Source of the DNA: Ardenticatenaceae bacterium
GTDB lineage: Bacteria > Chloroflexota > Anaerolineae > Promineifilales > Promineifilaceae
NCBI GenBank assembly: GCA_020634435.1
Contig: JACKBS010000012.1
Span: 1-64,000 of the forward strand
Length of the DNA stretch: 64,000 nt
Direction of reading: 5' to 3'
Every line of letters begins with the position of its first letter. The first letter of the stretch is position 1. This document shows positions 36,201 through 44,868 of this stretch, one piece after another. Below the pieces are notes generated by a model. It saw only the letters and a list, made by a program, of their open reading frames with translations, searched no databases and was not told the origin of the DNA. A program made the translations under genes and the position numbers.

Positions 36201-37423
36201 GCCCGTTGGCGAGGCAAATTAGTAATATTAGTTTGATTAGATAAAACCACTATGAAGGTTAAAAGTAGTGGATTACGCGTCAGGGCTTTTAAGTGAGGCT
36301 GATTGTTAAACTGAGCTTGCAAGTGCTCCACAAGTATTTCTGTATCATGAGGCTCCCCATGTTCTTCAGAGAAAATAGCCATCCAGTCGTGGATGAACTG
36401 TCCAACTTTTTCTGGCGTTAATGGGAGTATTTCGTAGTGGGGGAGTGAACGTAAGGCTCCACCGTTGTAATTGATTGGACGGGACGTTAGAATCAAGGAC
36501 CCTGGCAAGCGGTTGGCTTTTTGGGTGATTTCGTCTGCTAGATGTTGTGTTTCATCTAAGGCATCCAGCAACCATAGCACGCGGCTTTGCTCAATCGCAG
36601 CTTCTAATGCTAGCATCAGTTCTGTATTGCCCGCTGCAACTTGGGCCAATGCAAACTCTCTTAAATTTAAAGAACGATCTTGGGCTAAGTTAACGGCAAA
36701 ATTTCTCAACGATACTTGGATAGGGATTAGCCCTTGCTCATTTTCAGCAAAACGGCGGGCAAGAATACGTAGTAGTGTACTCTTGCCTGAGCCAGGCGGA
36801 CCGAGGATGACGAATCTGTTGGACTTATCTAGCACTTCCTGTGGATCATTGGGCTTTGGCCTTTCTGTAGATTGATACACCTGTCCCTGGCGATAAAGAT
36901 ACTCACCTAAGACTCTTAGGCCAGCCATAATATCAGAAGGGCCAGTTTTACCTTTATGTGCTTCTTTGGCTTTTGCTTCTAAGGCTTCCGTTTCGGATGC
37001 TTCTTCTCTTTGTTTGTTCTGTTCTCTTATTGCTTGTAGCTGAATATAGACCTTATCTAGTGGGACAAACGGATCGCGGACACGACCGTCGCGTCCACGA
37101 GGGAGGGGAATGCCTTTTAGCTCAACATATTTCGTTTCGCTTAATACCCAAGTGCGGTAAGCTGCTAATGTGCTTTGTCTATTGGCATAATATGTTTTGT
37201 GCGCCTTTTTGAGGTCATCAAGACGACCATGTCGTTGTAAATATCCAACCAATTCTCTGGATAATTCGGGTTTTGTAGCATGAGCCAAGTCTTCTGGATC
37301 AATATTCAGCCGCCAGCATAGTCCTTTTAACTCATTTAGGCTGTATTCGCATTCCAGGCACTGTTGCCAATAGATAATTTCATGATGGTTTTCTGGGAGG
37401 TTGGTGTCGATTATTCCAGTCAT
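33281..37423 (-). CDS. NACHT NTPase with EAD-like N-terminus, HEAT repeats and C-terminal membrane segments
   Basis: 1380 residues from the ATG at 37423 (GAGAG upstream); the frame is open to 37585. Residues about 10-60 (SLNELKGLCWRLNIDPEDL, ELSRELVGYLQRHGRLDDL) resemble the effector-associated or death-like adaptor domains of bacterial conflict systems. The NACHT domain has Walker A LGPPGSGKST near residue 208 and Walker B LWLLDALDET near 283. A middle hydrophobic pair (IGLIYVTVLIVLWFL, MHLALTGIIWSIAF) precedes about 15 HEAT repeats, and two further membrane segments end the protein. It fits a STAND-type immune sensor. It is convergent with its neighbours and lacks the ACGGCCGT motif, which suggests separate acquisition. 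Confidence 0.88.
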   Translation of the reverse strand: MTGIIDTNLPENHHEIIYWQQCLECEYSLNELKGLCWRLNIDPEDLAHATKPELSRELVGYLQRHGRLDDLKKAHKTYYANRQSTLAAYRTWVLSETKYVELKGIPLPRGRDGRVRDPFVPLDKVYIQLQAIREQNKQREEASETEALEAKAKEAHKGKTGPSDIMAGLRVLGEYLYRQGQVYQSTERPKPNDPQEVLDKSNRFVILGPPGSGKSTLLRILARRFAENEQGLIPIQVSLRNFAVNLAQDRSLNLREFALAQVAAGNTELMLALEAAIEQSRVLWLLDALDETQHLADEITQKANRLPGSLILTSRPINYNGGALRSLPHYEILPLTPEKVGQFIHDWMAIFSEEHGEPHDTEILVEHLQAQFNNQPHLKALTRNPLLLTFIVVLSNQTNITNLPRQRAQLYARYIDELRNWEIQRQSQIHNNLGFEFRLGTLTGEKALQIASDALNYIGWILHLHYYGGWVTKSPDSETIKKHLIGYLTQDGYGNEENIAEAALEFWQVAGMLDEWQLDNHHYLAFRHLTFQEYAAAWGLQLAWKRRRSTTWHFLKHRLHSTAWRETILLWSSMIPVADLNHLIRRLYRGVSPDERILYRDLRLAAKILGECQTGVTDEKLIRKVIERLTWLGTNHENTQLFCIGLIYVTVLIVLWFLHPLMHLALTGIIWSIAFGGSFLLPIFPRIQAILGIPLRVRGLICTPLESASQSIMNYPTANSGVLNSTGIMHVGHPSQRVTTLVNLLQYGNESYDRSEAAKALGNIRDADAVPHLITALQDEEYTVRSEAAKALGNIGDIAPVPHLVTALQDEEYTVRSEAAKALGNIRDTAAVPHLITALQDEEYTVRSEAAKALGNIGDATAVPHLINRLQYGKQSAKVDVVSAVKALGQIGDTTAVPHLITALGYLGISRYVASVLGQMGDIRAVPYLEDRSRRGTYIQINYFTVQDIYIVEAELALKAIRKVLTVPYLINFLCDENPKVSSAAAKELGRLRDPTAVPSLISVLEDNDCHFRHVAAKALGEIGDTTAVPHLINALKAKNIPDLPSAAAKALGQIGDVTAIPDLITALDYEFSRKEAAEALGLLKATAAVPHLIARLEGKRFIKSWHAVEFGSAAAVSLGRIGDTAATLCLINLLHPSNSNRVQVAAAEALGEIGDPTALPHLITALEDKGGGVRVAAAEALGKIGDPTALPHLIKALGDKDYEVCKQAQHAFSVMGDHATPYLLNALKDKDKNVRYAAINTISDQITKINDLSELRRIQKILKQRVTDCFIEVEETSLNRDLACYAQSVLEKVAERGIELSIYQNPLSDPLNITPHPIHQWGHYGLLLVAVSIAAILIETVASILANELDTRLPTGLITVLVLFIALVFFIGLSRKLDN
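34825..35171 (-). repeat. Near-identical tandem HEAT-repeat units
   Basis: Four consecutive 93-nt units inside the NACHT gene, almost identical at DNA level (for example the repeated phrase TTGCCAAGTGCTTTAGCGGC). Each encodes one HEAT repeat beginning AAKALGNIxDxxxVPHL. Neighbouring repeats at 33.8-34.8 kb are more diverged, so this block was recently amplified. Confidence 0.85.
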
Positions 37424-37700
37424 TATTCTCTCAGGTGATGCTTGCTTGAGTGTTGAAAATGCGACAAGCAGAGCAGCAAAATTTTTATGTGCTGAAACAT
37501 TTGGATTGTATTTTACCAGAGAGTTAGTCGGAATCGGAGTGTATTGATGGGGAAACGCAAATAGCCCTAACGGGCCGATTGGCATGACTTTTAATCTTTT
37601 TCGGAGAAGGTAACTTCAGGCCCCAGATCAAGGTGTATCACAACCACATTTTCTTGAATATCGTGGCCGCCACAGTGACATTGCGCCCCCGGTCCGCCCG

Positions 37701-38297
37701 GTGGCGACGGTGCAGATACCTGCAGAGGTGTCGGCCGAGCAGGCATTGGAAATCGCTTTCCGGCAAACGCAGCATGTTGCACGGCCGTGGTGGGATAACG
37801 ACGACGTGCTGCTGCACGTGCGCAGCACCTCGGTGGGTGACATGCTGGCCGATGAGCAGGGCAACATGTTCGTCGTCGAGAGCATCGGCTTCCAATCATA
37901 CCAGCCCAGAGCTGTTCGGCCGCACCATCGGTTAGCCGCCGCCTACCGGCAGCTGGATGCCGTTTTGGGACAGGCTGATACCCGCCAGATCATGACCGCC
38001 ACCAGCGAGGCGCGGAACGCCATGCTGCACGTCCTGGAATCTGAAGGCTATCCCAATGGCGAAGTGCCTGTTCTGGCCTGGGACAACGCCCAATCGGGCG
38101 ATCTGGTCGGCGATCCCCACACCGGCCTTTTCCGCGTGATAGCCCGCAAGTTACGGCCCAAGTGGCGGGCTAAGCGGCTGCTGACCCACATTCCCGATGC
38201 CCAAATCTGGATTGACAGCCCACGCATCCTTCGGCAAGCTCAGGACAGGCTCTGGGCTGTTCTGGTGCCCGTCAACGAGGAGTTCGACCATGACTGA
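37701..38297 (+). CDS. PRTRC-cassette end gene, unknown family (copy 2)
   Basis: 198 residues from a GTG, paralogue of the 21088 gene (EALEIAFRQTQH, RSTSVGDMLAD, GLFRVIARKLRPKWRAKR). The conserved frame extends upstream (PHFLEYRGRHSDI) to a TAA at 37611, but has no ATG/GTG/TTG before the GTG used here; GGAGAAGG stands at 37603-37610 with no start in frame, so the native start is lost. The gap to the NACHT gene is 277 nt. A small in-frame insertion near the end is described separately. It overlaps the next gene by eight nt. Confidence 0.6.
   Translation: MATVQIPAEVSAEQALEIAFRQTQHVARPWWDNDDVLLHVRSTSVGDMLADEQGNMFVVESIGFQSYQPRAVRPHHRLAAAYRQLDAVLGQADTRQIMTATSEARNAMLHVLESEGYPNGEVPVLAWDNAQSGDLVGDPHTGLFRVIARKLRPKWRAKRLLTHIPDAQIWIDSPRILRQAQDRLWAVLVPVNEEFDHD
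38228..38252 (+). repeat. Short REP-like insertion inside the 37701 gene
   Basis: The sequence CTTCGGCAAGCTCAGGACAG is inserted in the C-terminal codons: IWIDSPRILRQAQDRLWAVL against IWLDGAKTWAVL in the paralogue. Similar AAGCTCAGGACAGGC repeats are, to my knowledge, scattered in many Chloroflexota and other genomes. It is the only copy I saw in this window. Confidence 0.45.
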
Positions 38298-38769
38298 ATC
38301 TATCTATAAACAGGCACAACTTGTGCAATTGACGCCAGCGGGGGAATGGTATGTAGCCATTCCCCACCCTGAACGCCCCAACGTCCTGGCTGTAGACACA
38401 GGCAAAAACCTGACGTTTGCGGCCGAATTTGAGCCGGAAGCGCTGGCGACGGTGCAGCCGGTCCTGGCCTTGAACCGGTTTATTGACCTGCGCCTCGAAT
38501 TTATTCCTGGCCTGCTCGAAGGCTCAGCCTTCAATCTGCTGGCCAACGCGCTGTATCAGGCCATCGCCGACGTGCAGCAGCAGGCGACCAATCCCCGCAA
38601 TCAGCTCATCCTGCTGACCTTGCTGGCACTGCAAGCGGCGCTGGGGCAGAGTTTGCATCAGGCCCTGACAACGCCGCCGACGCGCGAAGAGACGCTCTAT
38701 GTCGAGCATGATTTCATCGCCCAGGGGCTGCAAGCGCGATTGACCCGGGCTAATTGGGGGACGCCGTGA
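38290..38769 (+). CDS. Hypothetical protein of the cassette
   Basis: 159 residues; ATG overlaps the previous stop (ATGACTGA), and the stop overlaps the RadC start, so the three genes are coupled. The N-terminal half is beta-rich (AQLVQLTPAGEWYVAIPHPE, NLTFAAEF), the C-terminal half helical (LLTLLALQAALGQSLHQALTT). Unrecognised. Confidence 0.55.
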   Translation: MTESIYKQAQLVQLTPAGEWYVAIPHPERPNVLAVDTGKNLTFAAEFEPEALATVQPVLALNRFIDLRLEFIPGLLEGSAFNLLANALYQAIADVQQQATNPRNQLILLTLLALQAALGQSLHQALTTPPTREETLYVEHDFIAQGLQARLTRANWGTP

Positions 38770-39479
38770 CTACCCAACTGGCTTTCGCCTATCACCGGCC
38801 CTCCCCGACCCGGCGCCGGGTGTGTGACCTGCCGCTGGAGGAACGGCCGTTGTACCGCCTGCACCGTCATGGCAGCGACGCCCTGGCCACAGCGGAGCTG
38901 CTGGCCCTCGTCCTGGGCACGGCCGAAGCGCCGGGCATCGCCGATGAACTCCTGACCCGCTGCGGCTCGCTGCATCAACTGGCGCGAACCAGTAAAGAGC
39001 AGCTGATGCGCATTCGCGGCATTGGCGAGACGCAGGCCGGCCGCCTGGTGGCTGTGCTGGAATTGAGCCGCCGCTTGCAGGCGCCGCCGGCCGACGAACG
39101 GCCGCGCGTCACCAGTCCGGCCGATGCCGCGGCGCTGCTGACGCCGCGCATGGCTCATTTGGAACAGGAAGCCTTGTGGGTGATCCTGCTGGACACGCGC
39201 AACCGGGTGCTGAAGATGACCGAAATCTACAAAGGCAGCCTCAACACCAGCGTGGTGCGTACCGGCGAAATCTTCCGCCCGGCAATTGAAGCGGCGGCGG
39301 CAGCGGTCATTATCGCGCATAATCACCCGTCGCTCGACCCCTCGCCCAGTCCTGAGGACATTAATGTGACCCGGCAAATCGTGCAGGCCGGGAAGCTGCT
39401 CGATATCGAATGTTTGGACCACATCATCATCGGCCGTACCTTCGTGTCGCTTAAAGAAAGGGCCCTCGGCTTCGACTAA
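38766..39479 (+). CDS. radC: RadC-family JAB/MPN protein
   Basis: 237 residues from a GTG at 38766 overlapping the upstream stop as GTGA. The helix-hairpin-helix LMRIRGIGETQAGRL and the JAMM motif IAHNHPSLDPSPSPED are intact. RadC-family proteins are frequent on plasmids and phages; their DNA-repair role is doubtful. The N-terminal segment CDLPLEERPLYRLHRHG is shared with the fragment at 25349. Second JAB-fold family in this element beside PRTRC A. Confidence 0.9.
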   Translation: MTTQLAFAYHRPSPTRRRVCDLPLEERPLYRLHRHGSDALATAELLALVLGTAEAPGIADELLTRCGSLHQLARTSKEQLMRIRGIGETQAGRLVAVLELSRRLQAPPADERPRVTSPADAAALLTPRMAHLEQEALWVILLDTRNRVLKMTEIYKGSLNTSVVRTGEIFRPAIEAAAAAVIIAHNHPSLDPSPSPEDINVTRQIVQAGKLLDIECLDHIIIGRTFVSLKERALGFD

Positions 39480-39505
39480 CAACCCCCATTTTGGAGCAAA
39501 GCCTC

Positions 39506-41182
39506 ATGATTAACTCTGTCACCCGTGCCTCCGACGGGAACATGATCACGCTGTCTCTCAACGGCGAACCGCGCACTTATAGCAACGACAAAGAAGGCAA
39601 ACGGCAGGCAATCCTGGATGGCCTGAACGCCATCGAGACGATGACCGTTGGCGAGGATGTTTATCTGCCCAGCAACGAGAGTTTGCAGGTGGTAGCGGCC
39701 GTCCTGTATCCCGACGGCATTCAGACCGAAGCCGCCTACCAGACGGTGCGCCAGGTGACGGAAAAGGCGTGCGCCCATCTCGGCTATGGGGGCGAAGTGG
39801 AGCTGGGGCCGCCGGCCGTTGCCTTTGCCCGGCGCGGCGTGTATCGCCGCCAATATCCGCCGGTCGATGCCCAACTGGTGCGGGATGAGCTGGCCCTGGC
39901 CGGAACCGGCAGCAGTTTCCCCCGGCAGGAGAGCGCCTGCACAATTCTGTGGAACAAGGCGGGGCTGGCGGTGTACGGCCGTCACTGGAGCAAGATGACA
40001 GCCGCCGAACAGAGCCTGATTCAAACCCAGGTGGACGCCATTGCCGAACAGGCTGGTTGGGAGAAAGATAATAGCACGGCCACCGGCAGCTACACCAAGC
40101 CGCTGTCCGTTGATGCAGCGATCGCCCGCAGCCGACTGGATGATTTGCTGCGCCGCGAAAACGGCCGTCCCGTACTGGTAAGCAGCGTGATTTACCAGGC
40201 GCAGTTGGGCGCATACGGCCGTGGTTTTTACAGCAACGAGCTGGCTCCATCGCTGCAAACCATTGTCAACGAAACGCTGCAAGCCCACGGCTACCGCCCC
40301 ACCCCACAGGACGGTGAATACCGGCCGCTACCGGTGATGCTGGCGGCGGCCGCAGAAACAAACCTTCAGGAGAAACTGGCGGCTCTTTCGCCAGTGATGA
40401 CGGAATTGGGGCAGGCCTTGCTGCTGCGGGATGTGGTGGACGCGCTTGGCGTGGCGTCCATCAGTGAGTGGCAGGCGGAGCAGCTGGTGGCCGACGGCCG
40501 TGTCAGCCAGGCGCTGCGAAAGGTGGGGTATCAGACGGAGTTGACCTGGTGCCAGCCATACCATTTCCAGCCCAAACGTGACGGCCATGAGGCTCAGCGC
40601 GTGATTCTCAAAGAGGTGCGCGTCAAAAACGACCCTACCCGCAAGCTGTCATTGGCTCAGGGATTGGCCGTATTGACGCCCGCGCTGACCATTGACGACG
40701 TGGACGAGACGCTGGTTTACCTGGAGATGGTGGGGGCCAAGCAGTCGGTGAAGGCCAACTGGGCGGCGCTGGTGGGCGGGGGCAAGGTGCACTGGTTGGG
40801 CCGCAAGCGGATACGGCTGGACGGGATGAAAGAGCACGTAAAAATCCAGGCCACGCTGCCCTGCGGCTGGGCCAACCACATCCTGATTCACAAGCAGGCC
40901 AGTCTGAAAGAGATGAATCCGGAGCAGCCCTTTTACCTGCTAGATGATGGCACGCAGCCGATACCGCCGCTGTTTTACCCGATGCTGAACAAGTGCCTGG
41001 CGCTGCCGCTGCTGCCGGAATGGGCGGGGTATTTGTGGGAAAACGGTCGTGCGCAAGAGCTTATCACCCTGCTTGATGAGGGTGAAGGGCAGGGCTATGC
41101 GGCTTGGCGGGTGTTGCCGCCGCCTGAGGAGTGGCAGGCAGTGGTGCAGACGGGGCTGGCGGTGGGGCGGATTAGCTTCTAA
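39506..41182 (+). CDS. Large cassette protein of unknown family
   Basis: 558 residues from the ATG at 39506 behind TTGGAG (a TTG at 39491 is less likely). The N-terminal 120 residues share a YPxGxxTEAAYQ ... LGYGG layout with the 10161 gene. The C-terminal region (MVGAKQSVKANWAALVGGGKVHW, LDDGTQPIPPLFYPMLNKCL) is unknown. Its last 90 codons are duplicated at 44458-44729, beyond the next gene. Many ACGGCCGT motifs occur in it, so it belongs to the resident element. Confidence 0.6.
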   Translation: MINSVTRASDGNMITLSLNGEPRTYSNDKEGKRQAILDGLNAIETMTVGEDVYLPSNESLQVVAAVLYPDGIQTEAAYQTVRQVTEKACAHLGYGGEVELGPPAVAFARRGVYRRQYPPVDAQLVRDELALAGTGSSFPRQESACTILWNKAGLAVYGRHWSKMTAAEQSLIQTQVDAIAEQAGWEKDNSTATGSYTKPLSVDAAIARSRLDDLLRRENGRPVLVSSVIYQAQLGAYGRGFYSNELAPSLQTIVNETLQAHGYRPTPQDGEYRPLPVMLAAAAETNLQEKLAALSPVMTELGQALLLRDVVDALGVASISEWQAEQLVADGRVSQALRKVGYQTELTWCQPYHFQPKRDGHEAQRVILKEVRVKNDPTRKLSLAQGLAVLTPALTIDDVDETLVYLEMVGAKQSVKANWAALVGGGKVHWLGRKRIRLDGMKEHVKIQATLPCGWANHILIHKQASLKEMNPEQPFYLLDDGTQPIPPLFYPMLNKCLALPLLPEWAGYLWENGRAQELITLLDEGEGQGYAAWRVLPPPEEWQAVVQTGLAVGRISF

Positions 41183-41308
41183 TTTGTGCCATTCTTCACG
41201 ACTCAGGCTCAACAACTGTCCGTTTCATGATATACTGTTTCCCATGCGTTCTCTAGAGTAAACTATCGCCAGTCCTACTCTCAATTAGCCAAAAACGGAG
41301 GAATAACT

Positions 41309-44300
41309 ATGAAACGTCAAACCCATGTACAACGCTTCATTTCCTTGATTCTACTTTTTGCCTTGCTAATACTCATCATTCCTCTATCTATCGGCTCCTC
41401 ATCTACCAATGCAGCCCCAGATGAACCGACCGCAGACAACGATATATTTTTGCCTATGGTCAGGAACGCTTTGCCTCCCATTATTCCGGAAACAACCGAG
41501 GTACTCACCGATGACACCACCCAGCACCTGGTTTCCGTCTCTCAGGACGGCGCAACCTTCACCTTCTCCCAAATGACGCCCGAACTGGCAGCGTTGGACG
41601 ATGGCGATGTAATGGTCAGTGATGTCAGCGACGCCGCTCCCTATGGCTTTTTGCGCGAAGTAGCTGACGTAACTATGATCGGTGGGGAAGTGGTCGTGAC
41701 CACAGAGGCCGCTACGTTAGAGGACGCCATTCAGCAGGGAGAATTCAGCTATTCCAAGCGGCTGACCCCTGCTGATATTGAAGGGATGACGGCACAACCT
41801 GGTATGCAATTAATGCGCTCTGCAGCAGCCAACATTGACGACAGCTTCTTCTTTGAAATTAATGACGTGGCGCTGTATGACGAGGATGGCAACCTTGGTA
41901 CCACCTATGACCAGCTAAAAGTCAATGGCAGCTTGGAGTTAGCGCCCGATTTCAGCTTCGATTGGCGTATTGAAGATTGGACGCTGCAAGAATTGGAATT
42001 TATCTTTAATGTCGAGGAAATTACCGAACTAGAGTTTCAGGCGGAAGTAGATTTGCTCAGTGCCGAACTACTACGTCATGAACTGGCACAGCTGCAATTG
42101 GGCACGATTACGGTATTTGTAGGACCGGTTCCCGTGGTTTTTGTCATTGAAATGCCCATTTACCTACGTGCCGATGGTGAAGTCAGCGTGGGTGTTACCA
42201 CCTCGGTTATGCAAGAAGCCAATCTCTCAGCTGGACTGCGCTATGAACAAGGTAATTGGTCGCCTATCTCTAGCCTGAACAATGACTTTGGTTGGGAACC
42301 ACCCACTCTTTCTGCCGGAGTAGATTTGAAAGGGTATATTGATCCCCCCTTGAGTTTGTTACTTTATGGCGTTACCGGCCCCTTTGCTGGTGTTAATCCG
42401 TACCTGAAACTGGAAGCCGATATATTTGCCGACCCCTGGTGGGAACTATTTGCTGGCATAGAAGCAACTGTGGGGTTAAAGGTTGAGGTACTGGGACATT
42501 CATTAGGCGAACATACAGAAGTCGTTGTTGGTTACGAAATTTTACTCGCCCAGGCAGCTACCAGCCAGCCACCGAATACGCCTTCAAACCCATTACCGCC
42601 GGATGAAGCGATTGACCAAAGCATCAATGCAGATCTCGGCTGGACGGGCGGCGACTCAGATGGGGACAGTGTTACCTATGACGTATATCTTGAAGCAGAT
42701 GACATTACACCAGACATGTTGGTATCTGATGATCAGAGTGGGACGACTTTTGACCCTGGCACACTGGCTGCGAACACTCATTATTACTGGCAGATTGTGG
42801 CCGAAGATGAACAGGGCGAGGTGACAGAAGGACCGATTTGGGACTTTACCACCGGTGCGATGATTAACGAACCGCCACATTTACCCGCATATCCAACACC
42901 AGGCGACGGTGCGTTTGACCAAAGTATCACCATCGATTTGGCTTGGGGTGGCGGCGACCCAGATGGCGACGCGGTGACCTACGACGTGTACTTTGAAGCA
43001 AACGATGCTACACCAGACGTGATAGTAGCAACCGACCAGAGCGCCACGTCGTTTGACCCCGGAGCGTTGGTGGAAAACACACAATATTACTGGCAAGTTG
43101 TGGCCGAGGATGAGCACGGCGAGGTAACGGCTGGACCAATATGGGACTTTACCACCGCATGGGCTGCTAATAACGACCCTACAGCTCGCGTCTCAGTTGA
43201 CAGCAACGGGACGCAGGGGAATGGAGGCTCAAATTACTCTGTTATTTCGGCGAACGGGCGCTACGTGGCGTTTCAGTCATCCGCCAGCAACCTGGTTAGC
43301 GAAGATACCAATGGAGACCCCGATATCTTTGTGCACGATATTCAGACGGGGGAGACCATTCGCGTTTCGGTGGACAGCAACGGAACACAGGTGAGTGCTG
43401 GCGCTTCTTACCCCGTCATCTCAGCTGAGGGACGCTACGTGGCGTTTGAATCTTTGGATAGCAACTTGGTCAGCGAGGATACCAACGGTGATCGTGATAT
43501 CTTCCTGCACGATACTGTGACGGAGGCGACCACTCGCGTCTCGGTGACCAGCAACGGTATTCAGGCGAATGCTGAATCATGGTATCCTGCCATCTCAGCC
43601 GATGGACGCTACGTGGCGTTTGAATCTTGGGCCAGCAACTTGGTTAACGGGGATACTAATGGATATAGGGATATTTTCCTGCACGACACGCAGACGGGAG
43701 CGACTATACGCGTCTCGATAGCTAGTGACGGGACACAGGCGGATGGTGGCTCAATGTATCCTGTCATCTCGGCCGACGGGCGCTACGTAGCGTTTCGTTC
43801 ATATGCTAGCAACCTGGTTAGCGGAGATACCAATGGAAACCCCGATATCTTCCTGCACGATACTCAGACGGGAGAGACCGTACGCATTTCGGTGGACAGC
43901 AACGGAACGGAGGCAAATGGAAACCAAGTATCTCCCGCTATTTCTGCGGATGGACGCTACGTGGCGTTTGATTCAGATGCCAGTAATCTGGTCAACGATG
44001 ATACCAATGGAGTGAATGATATCTTTCTGCACGACACTGAAAATGGAGAAACCATCCGCGTCTCGGTAGGTAGCAACGGCATGCAGGGAAATGATCACTC
44101 ATGGAAAAGACCTGCTGTTTCGGCCGACGGGCGCTTTGTAGTGTTTGAATCAGATGCCAATAACTTGGTCAGTGGGGATACTAATGGAGGCTCCGATATC
44201 TTTCTGCACAACACCGAAACGGGAGAGACCATCCGCGTTTCAGTGGATATCGAAGGCACGCAGGGGAATGGTTTGTCTGGGTATCCCACTATCTCGGCCG

Positions 44301-44449
44301 ATGGGCGCTACGTGGCGTTTTATTCAGATGCTAGCAACTTGGTTAGCGAGGATACTAATGGGGCTAGGGATGTCTTTTTGCGCGACACTCAGGTAGGCCA
44401 CGCCGCACTATGGCTGAGCCAACCACAACTTCACTCTCAAGCAGACTAG
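41309..44449 (+). CDS. Exported TolB-like beta-propeller repeat protein with FN3-like domains
   Basis: 1046 residues, ATG behind GGAGG. Signal peptide (LILLFALLILIIPLSIG). FLPMVRNA follows at about residue 46. Two near-identical fibronectin-like units (residues about 420-620, each ending AGPIWDFTT-like) contain SDGDSVTYDVYLEAD and PDGDAVTYDVYFEAN. The C-terminal 420 residues are about nine TolB/PD40-type repeats with the theme ISADGRYVAFxSxASNLVxxDTNG. Probably a surface or secreted adhesion or sensing protein. It is flanked downstream by a duplicate of the preceding gene end. It contains no ACGGCCGT motif. Confidence 0.85.
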   Translation: MKRQTHVQRFISLILLFALLILIIPLSIGSSSTNAAPDEPTADNDIFLPMVRNALPPIIPETTEVLTDDTTQHLVSVSQDGATFTFSQMTPELAALDDGDVMVSDVSDAAPYGFLREVADVTMIGGEVVVTTEAATLEDAIQQGEFSYSKRLTPADIEGMTAQPGMQLMRSAAANIDDSFFFEINDVALYDEDGNLGTTYDQLKVNGSLELAPDFSFDWRIEDWTLQELEFIFNVEEITELEFQAEVDLLSAELLRHELAQLQLGTITVFVGPVPVVFVIEMPIYLRADGEVSVGVTTSVMQEANLSAGLRYEQGNWSPISSLNNDFGWEPPTLSAGVDLKGYIDPPLSLLLYGVTGPFAGVNPYLKLEADIFADPWWELFAGIEATVGLKVEVLGHSLGEHTEVVVGYEILLAQAATSQPPNTPSNPLPPDEAIDQSINADLGWTGGDSDGDSVTYDVYLEADDITPDMLVSDDQSGTTFDPGTLAANTHYYWQIVAEDEQGEVTEGPIWDFTTGAMINEPPHLPAYPTPGDGAFDQSITIDLAWGGGDPDGDAVTYDVYFEANDATPDVIVATDQSATSFDPGALVENTQYYWQVVAEDEHGEVTAGPIWDFTTAWAANNDPTARVSVDSNGTQGNGGSNYSVISANGRYVAFQSSASNLVSEDTNGDPDIFVHDIQTGETIRVSVDSNGTQVSAGASYPVISAEGRYVAFESLDSNLVSEDTNGDRDIFLHDTVTEATTRVSVTSNGIQANAESWYPAISADGRYVAFESWASNLVNGDTNGYRDIFLHDTQTGATIRVSIASDGTQADGGSMYPVISADGRYVAFRSYASNLVSGDTNGNPDIFLHDTQTGETVRISVDSNGTEANGNQVSPAISADGRYVAFDSDASNLVNDDTNGVNDIFLHDTENGETIRVSVGSNGMQGNDHSWKRPAVSADGRFVVFESDANNLVSGDTNGGSDIFLHNTETGETIRVSVDIEGTQGNGLSGYPTISADGRYVAFYSDASNLVSEDTNGARDVFLRDTQVGHAALWLSQPQLHSQAD

Positions 44450-44457
44450 CCAGAAGG

Positions 44458-44729
44458 AGATGAATCCGGAAAAGCTTTTCTACCTGCTGGATGATGGCGC
44501 GCAGCCGATTCCACCCCTGTTTTACCCGATGTTGAACAAATGCCTGGCGCTGCCATTATTGCCGGAATGGGCGGGGTATTTGTGGTAAAACGGCCGTGCG
44601 CATCAGCTAATCACCCTGCTTGATGAGGGTAAAGGACAAGGCTATGCTGCTTGGCGGGTATTGCCGTCACCCAAAGAATGGCAAAGCGTTGTGGAAAAGG
44701 GCTTAAGCAGAGAGCAGCTTCGCTTTTAG
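44458..44729 (+). pseudogene. Duplicated 3-prime end of the 39506 gene
   Basis: EMNPEKLFYLLDDGAQPIPPLFYP and LNKCLALPLLPEWAGYLW parallel the last 90 codons of the 39506 gene, but GAA has become TAA after LW (44587). It has no start. The surrounding 44450-44868 gap holds nothing else apart from a plausible promoter region before the next gene. Confidence 0.85.
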
Positions 44730-44868
44730 AAAATTGTGTGCTTCAATATATCCTCCAAGTACCATATGGCTGATTCGTTTTATTGAATATACTTTATTCA
44801 GCGTTCTGAATCAATTGATTTGTGCCAAAATCTCAGATGTGTTTTCAATTAAAAAGGGAGCAAGACCA

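Noticed and set aside
37424..37585. 54-codon N-terminal extension of the NACHT protein
   Set aside because: No ribosome site before 37585 and the sequence is unlike an effector-associated domain; the ATG at 37423 has GAGAG upstream.
38697..39482. Long reverse-strand open frame over radC
   Set aside because: It is a shadow of the RadC gene; low-complexity His/Gln-rich composition and no start context.
39476..40288. Reverse-strand 270-codon open frame
   Set aside because: Shadow of the 39506 gene, whose frame has a ribosome site and paralogues.
43190..44400. Regularly spaced repeats resembling a CRISPR array
   Set aside because: They are codon-level repeats of a beta-propeller gene with a continuous frame; no short palindromic repeat or unique spacers.
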